This document shows positions 61,243 to 64,000 of a DNA stretch of 64,000 bases, piece by piece. Below the pieces are notes generated by a model. The model ran no database searches. It had not been told where the DNA came from and saw only the letters and a program-made list of their open reading frames with translations. How positions within the stretch are numbered: the first letter of the stretch is position 1; every line of letters starts with the position of its first letter. The DNA comes from Verrucomicrobiota bacterium. GTDB taxonomy: Bacteria; Verrucomicrobiota; Verrucomicrobiia; Verrucomicrobiales; Verrucomicrobiaceae. The stretch is from the NCBI GenBank assembly GCA_025360015.1, contig JANYCZ010000036.1, forward strand, positions 124,001 to 188,000. The letters run 5' to 3'. A program made the translations under genes and the position numbers.

Positions 61243-62394
61243 ATGGCCTCACTTCCCACGAACGTTGTCGAACTCACCCAGGCTCTCGTGCGCATCCTTT
61301 CAGTGAATCCGGACGGTGACCCCGGCACGGACGGCATCGGCGAAGAGCAATGCGCCCGCTTCGTGGCGAGCTTCCTGCAAGCTTCAGGTGCTGAGGTGAC
61401 CCTGGAGGAAGTGGAGCCGGGCAGGCCGAACGTGATCGGTCGCTTTTCCACGAATCCGAGCGCTGATGGCAAACCCAAGCCTCGCATTCTCTTCGCACCG
61501 CATACCGACACCGTCAGCGTAGGCGGCATGACCATCGAGCCCTTCGGCGGAGAGCTCCGCGACGGCAAAGTCTGGGGCAGGGGATCATCCGACACCAAAG
61601 GCCCCATGGCATCCATGCTCTGGGCCCTGCATGAGATGCGCGGTGAAATCGCCTCATTGCCAGTCGAGGTGCATTTTGTCGGCTTCATGTCCGAAGAAAG
61701 CGCGCAGCTTGGGTCACAGTATTTTGCAAAGCATCATGGGCGTTACGATCTCGCCATCATCGGTGAGCCGACGAGTCTGAAGACCGTGTTCCGTCACAAA
61801 GGCTGCCTGTGGGCGGATGTCCACACCAGCGGTGTCGCGGTGCATGGGGCCACGCCTGAACTGGGAGTGAACGCGATTGTGGAAATGGCGAAGCTGGTCA
61901 CTGCGCTGGATACGGAGTTCCGCAAGCTGTTGGCCGAAACGAGTAGCGAGGACGAATGGCTCGGCGTCAGCACCATCAATCTCGGCATGATCCAGGGCGG
62001 CACGCGCAGCAACATCGTTGCGGATTCATGCAAACTGCGCGTGGACATTCGCACCACACCGGGATTGCAGAAAGCCGGCGGTGCTCTGTCGTTGCTGACG
62101 GAATTCGTGAAGAGCATCGACCCAACCGCCCGCGTCACCGTTGCCACTGAAGCGTTTCATCTCGACACAGATCCTTCAAACTTCTTTGTGCAGAAATTAC
62201 TCGCGGCAGGCTCCGAACTGACCGGTGCCCCTTGGTTCTGCGATGCCGCCTTCCTTTCCGCTGCAGGCACCCCTGCCATTGCCATCGGCCCGGGTTCGAT
62301 TGCGCAGGCGCATACGAAGGATGAGTTTATTGCCGTGAGCGATCTGGAGGCGGGGGTGGTTTTCTTCCGCCGCTTCCTGGCGGGCTTGAAGTGA
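61243..62394 (+). CDS. M20 family metallopeptidase/deacylase (ArgE/DapE type)
   Basis: 383 residues from ATG 61243. Zinc ligands: LFAPHTDTVSVGG (H and D), GRGSSDTKGPMASM (D), FMSEESAQLGS (the general base Glu and Glu ligand), with a dimerisation domain in the middle (VHTSGVAVHGATPELG). It may cleave N-acyl amino acids or dipeptides, including acetylornithine or succinyl-diaminopimelate. Its neighbours give no further hint. An earlier in-frame start overlaps the cytochrome start. Confidence 0.9.
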   Translation: MASLPTNVVELTQALVRILSVNPDGDPGTDGIGEEQCARFVASFLQASGAEVTLEEVEPGRPNVIGRFSTNPSADGKPKPRILFAPHTDTVSVGGMTIEPFGGELRDGKVWGRGSSDTKGPMASMLWALHEMRGEIASLPVEVHFVGFMSEESAQLGSQYFAKHHGRYDLAIIGEPTSLKTVFRHKGCLWADVHTSGVAVHGATPELGVNAIVEMAKLVTALDTEFRKLLAETSSEDEWLGVSTINLGMIQGGTRSNIVADSCKLRVDIRTTPGLQKAGGALSLLTEFVKSIDPTARVTVATEAFHLDTDPSNFFVQKLLAAGSELTGAPWFCDAAFLSAAGTPAIAIGPGSIAQAHTKDEFIAVSDLEAGVVFFRRFLAGLK

Positions 62395-64000
62395 TCACGG
62401 AATGCCCACCCGGTAGAAGCGGCGGGTTTTCTTGACTGCATTCAAGTCCGTCCACGTGGAGGACACGCCTGCAGCCGTGAAAATTTCGGGCGTCCAAGTC
62501 TGCAGGTCGTCGCTGTATTCGATGAGGTAGTCGTTGCCTGAGACGGACGGGAACTGCAGCGTGGTGCTTGTGGTGCGGGAGAGAACCGTTTGCGGATAGC
62601 TGCGGGCATCGGCATCGCTGGTGCCGAACCAGTTTTCGAGGTCGGAATGCACGCCGTCACCATCGTTGTCGTAGTAAATGCCGAATTGATCGACCAGGCC
62701 GGAGTCGAGGCCGGAGGCGGTGAACTCGTCTTTGATGTAGGCCCATTTCAGAGTGTGCGTCCCGGCGGGAATCAGATAGCCCTGGCGGGTCCAGCCGACC
62801 TCGCCGCTGATGGCCTTCTTCTCAATGTCGTCGATGTAGAAGCGCATGAAATCGTAGTCGGGCTCGGACGAGACGCCCCAGTAGAAGATGACTTTGCAAG
62901 GGCCTGTGACCTGGGTGGTCATCACACTTTGCTGGAGATCGGTGATGGCACCGCTGCGGGCTGCGTCACTGCCGTCATGGGCGTAGAGCCACTGCGGCAC
63001 CCATTTCAAATCGCCCGAACTCGCCATGCTTTGCGTCGGCGCATCCAAAGCTTCTGCGAGACCCTGCTCCACGGTGCCGATCTGGAGGGTGATGGTCTTC
63101 GTAGTTGTGCCAAAGGAATTCGTGACGTGAACCGTGATCTGGTAGGTTCCAGGTGAGGTGACGCTGCCGTAGAGCAGACCCGTCGTGGCATCCAGCGTAA
63201 GCCCACCGGGCAGTCCCTCGGCGGTGTAAGTCGCAGGTGCATTGGAGGCCATGAGGGTCTGCCGAAAGTACACGCCCTCGTAGGCGACCACGGTGTCGGT
63301 GGTGATGACCGGCGTCATGGTGGTCGGTGTGATGACGACTTGATCAATCCAGCCCGTGTCCTGCCCTTTGGCCGTCGCTTGATCTTTGATGTAGTAGATG
63401 TCGATGTTATGAGGACCGGGCCCGACATCGGTCGTGGACGCTTTCCAGTCGGTTTCTCCTGTGATGTAATCGCGCACGTAGCCGTCCACGGTGAGAACAA
63501 GGTAGTCGTAGTTCTTTTCGGAGGAAACTTTCCATTGGAAGTCCAGCCGCGCCGGGCCGTTCACGGTGAACTCCATGCCGGAATACTCCTCGTCATTGAT
63601 CGCAGCGGTCTGCACCGCATCCACACCGTCATGAGTGGTGACGGTCTGGCTGAAGGGATCGCCATAGCCAAACGGCACAATCTTGAGGCTGGTCGGTTGA
63701 TCCACGGCATCTGACAACGCGGGCGTGGCCGCTAGAATGTAAAAATAGGCGAAGTCGGAGGTGGTCCCGGTGGCATTCGTCGCGCTTTGCCAGCCCTCAA
63801 ACAAGCCGGTGACCTGCGGTGTGCCCGTGATCAGTCCGCTCGTTGGATTGAGCGAGAGGCCTGCGGGCAGCGTGCCGGTGTCATAAATTCCCGCGTCAAA
63901 GCTGGTGGTGAAATTGGAGGCGGTCATCTGCTGGTTGATCGCCCAGCCTTCGCGGCCTGTAACGATCCAGTTGGAGGTGATGACCGGCAGCGGCAGCGCG
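62395..64000 (-). CDS. Large Ig-like surface or extracellular protein (partial)
   Basis: At least 530 residues, C-terminal part; the gene runs off the right edge. Putative Ig/cadherin-like repeats are visible (YDTGTLPAGLSLNPTSGLIT, YTAEGLPGGLTLDATTGLLY), together with two copies of a jelly-roll-like module (INDEEYSGMEFTVNGPARLD, ITDLQQSVMTTQVTGPCKVI, each with FxW and VSSExxYD). It ends in a verrucomicrobial-type C-terminal region (DYLIEYSDDLQTWTPEIFTA, TRRFYRVGIP). Likely secreted, adhesion or glycan-binding. Confidence 0.8.
   Translation of the reverse strand, partial: ALPLPVITSNWIVTGREGWAINQQMTASNFTTSFDAGIYDTGTLPAGLSLNPTSGLITGTPQVTGLFEGWQSATNATGTTSDFAYFYILAATPALSDAVDQPTSLKIVPFGYGDPFSQTVTTHDGVDAVQTAAINDEEYSGMEFTVNGPARLDFQWKVSSEKNYDYLVLTVDGYVRDYITGETDWKASTTDVGPGPHNIDIYYIKDQATAKGQDTGWIDQVVITPTTMTPVITTDTVVAYEGVYFRQTLMASNAPATYTAEGLPGGLTLDATTGLLYGSVTSPGTYQITVHVTNSFGTTTKTITLQIGTVEQGLAEALDAPTQSMASSGDLKWVPQWLYAHDGSDAARSGAITDLQQSVMTTQVTGPCKVIFYWGVSSEPDYDFMRFYIDDIEKKAISGEVGWTRQGYLIPAGTHTLKWAYIKDEFTASGLDSGLVDQFGIYYDNDGDGVHSDLENWFGTSDADARSYPQTVLSRTTSTTLQFPSVSGNDYLIEYSDDLQTWTPEIFTAAGVSSTWTDLNAVKKTRRFYRVGIP

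Overview
This 64 kb window looks like chromosomal DNA of a verrucomicrobial bacterium, most likely of the Prosthecobacter/Verrucomicrobium kind. The evidence is gene content typical of the Planctomycetes-Verrucomicrobia-Chlamydiae (PVC) group: DUF1501 and DUF1549/DUF1553 proteins, a PVC-type heme-binding membrane-bound dehydrogenase, the long form of IspG, many secreted sialidase, SGNH and sialate esterase enzymes, TonB/ExbB/ExbD, and small surface cytochromes. The DNA is GC-rich and densely coding, with many adjacent genes that abut or overlap by 4 bases. I see no rRNA, tRNA, insertion sequence, prophage or CRISPR array.

Layout. 1-5007: end of a leucine-rich-repeat gene, two glycosyltransferases and a polysaccharide pyruvyl transferase, plus an ArsR-controlled three-gene operon with its operator. 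5042-6520: sialate O-acetylesterase. 6632-16866: an iron-uptake block with a TonB-dependent siderophore receptor, PKHD hydroxylase and PepSY membrane protein; a second receptor reduced to its C-terminal third; a TPR protein; and a divergent tonB-exbB-exbD-coiled coil-MFS operon. Related 7-1-7 palindromes resembling Fur boxes lie in front of both operons. 16884-30603: FHA-cyclase, Nudix, Uma2 nuclease, two type II toxin-antitoxin pairs, ispG, response regulator, HtrA protease, ComEC, BamB-like propeller, hemQ and thiG. 30796-39614: rpsN, CNNM/CorC transporter, threonine aldolase, MauE-like protein, an AlgJ-like protein with a miniature MBOAT, DUF1501, TlpA-like thioredoxin and threonine dehydratase. 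39940-48426: a one-direction glycan-degradation cluster (lectin-esterase-lactonase fusion, VOC protein, two sialidases, SGNH hydrolase, DapA/NanA-like lyase) with a divergent AraC regulator. 48472-64000: recN, a secreted FN3-RNase-like protein with a zinc-ribbon neighbour, galE, PVC dehydrogenase, TauE, DUF1549/DUF1501 pair, cytochrome c, M20 peptidase, and the end of a large Ig-like surface protein.

How the genes fit together. Two systems stand out. The first is iron-responsive TonB-driven uptake, in which energiser genes and receptor genes share similar operators. The second is extracellular glycan degradation, in which secreted sialidases and esterases release sugars that a cytoplasmic aldolase would split under AraC control.

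The most unusual observations are: (1) a phytocystatin-like domain fused to the N-terminus of a sialidase; (2) two related palindromic elements sitting in the same reading frame inside two unrelated genes, like the protein-coding palindromic elements of Rickettsia; (3) a miniature MBOAT lacking the catalytic core beside an AlgJ-like partner; (4) a secreted FN3 protein ending in a domain like polymorphic-toxin RNases, followed by a small zinc-ribbon gene that could be its immunity protein; (5) a strong terminator hairpin ending 13 bases before the start codon of a large esterase; and (6) the receptor fragment joined in frame behind the TPR gene. All functional assignments rest on reading the protein sequences, with no database search.
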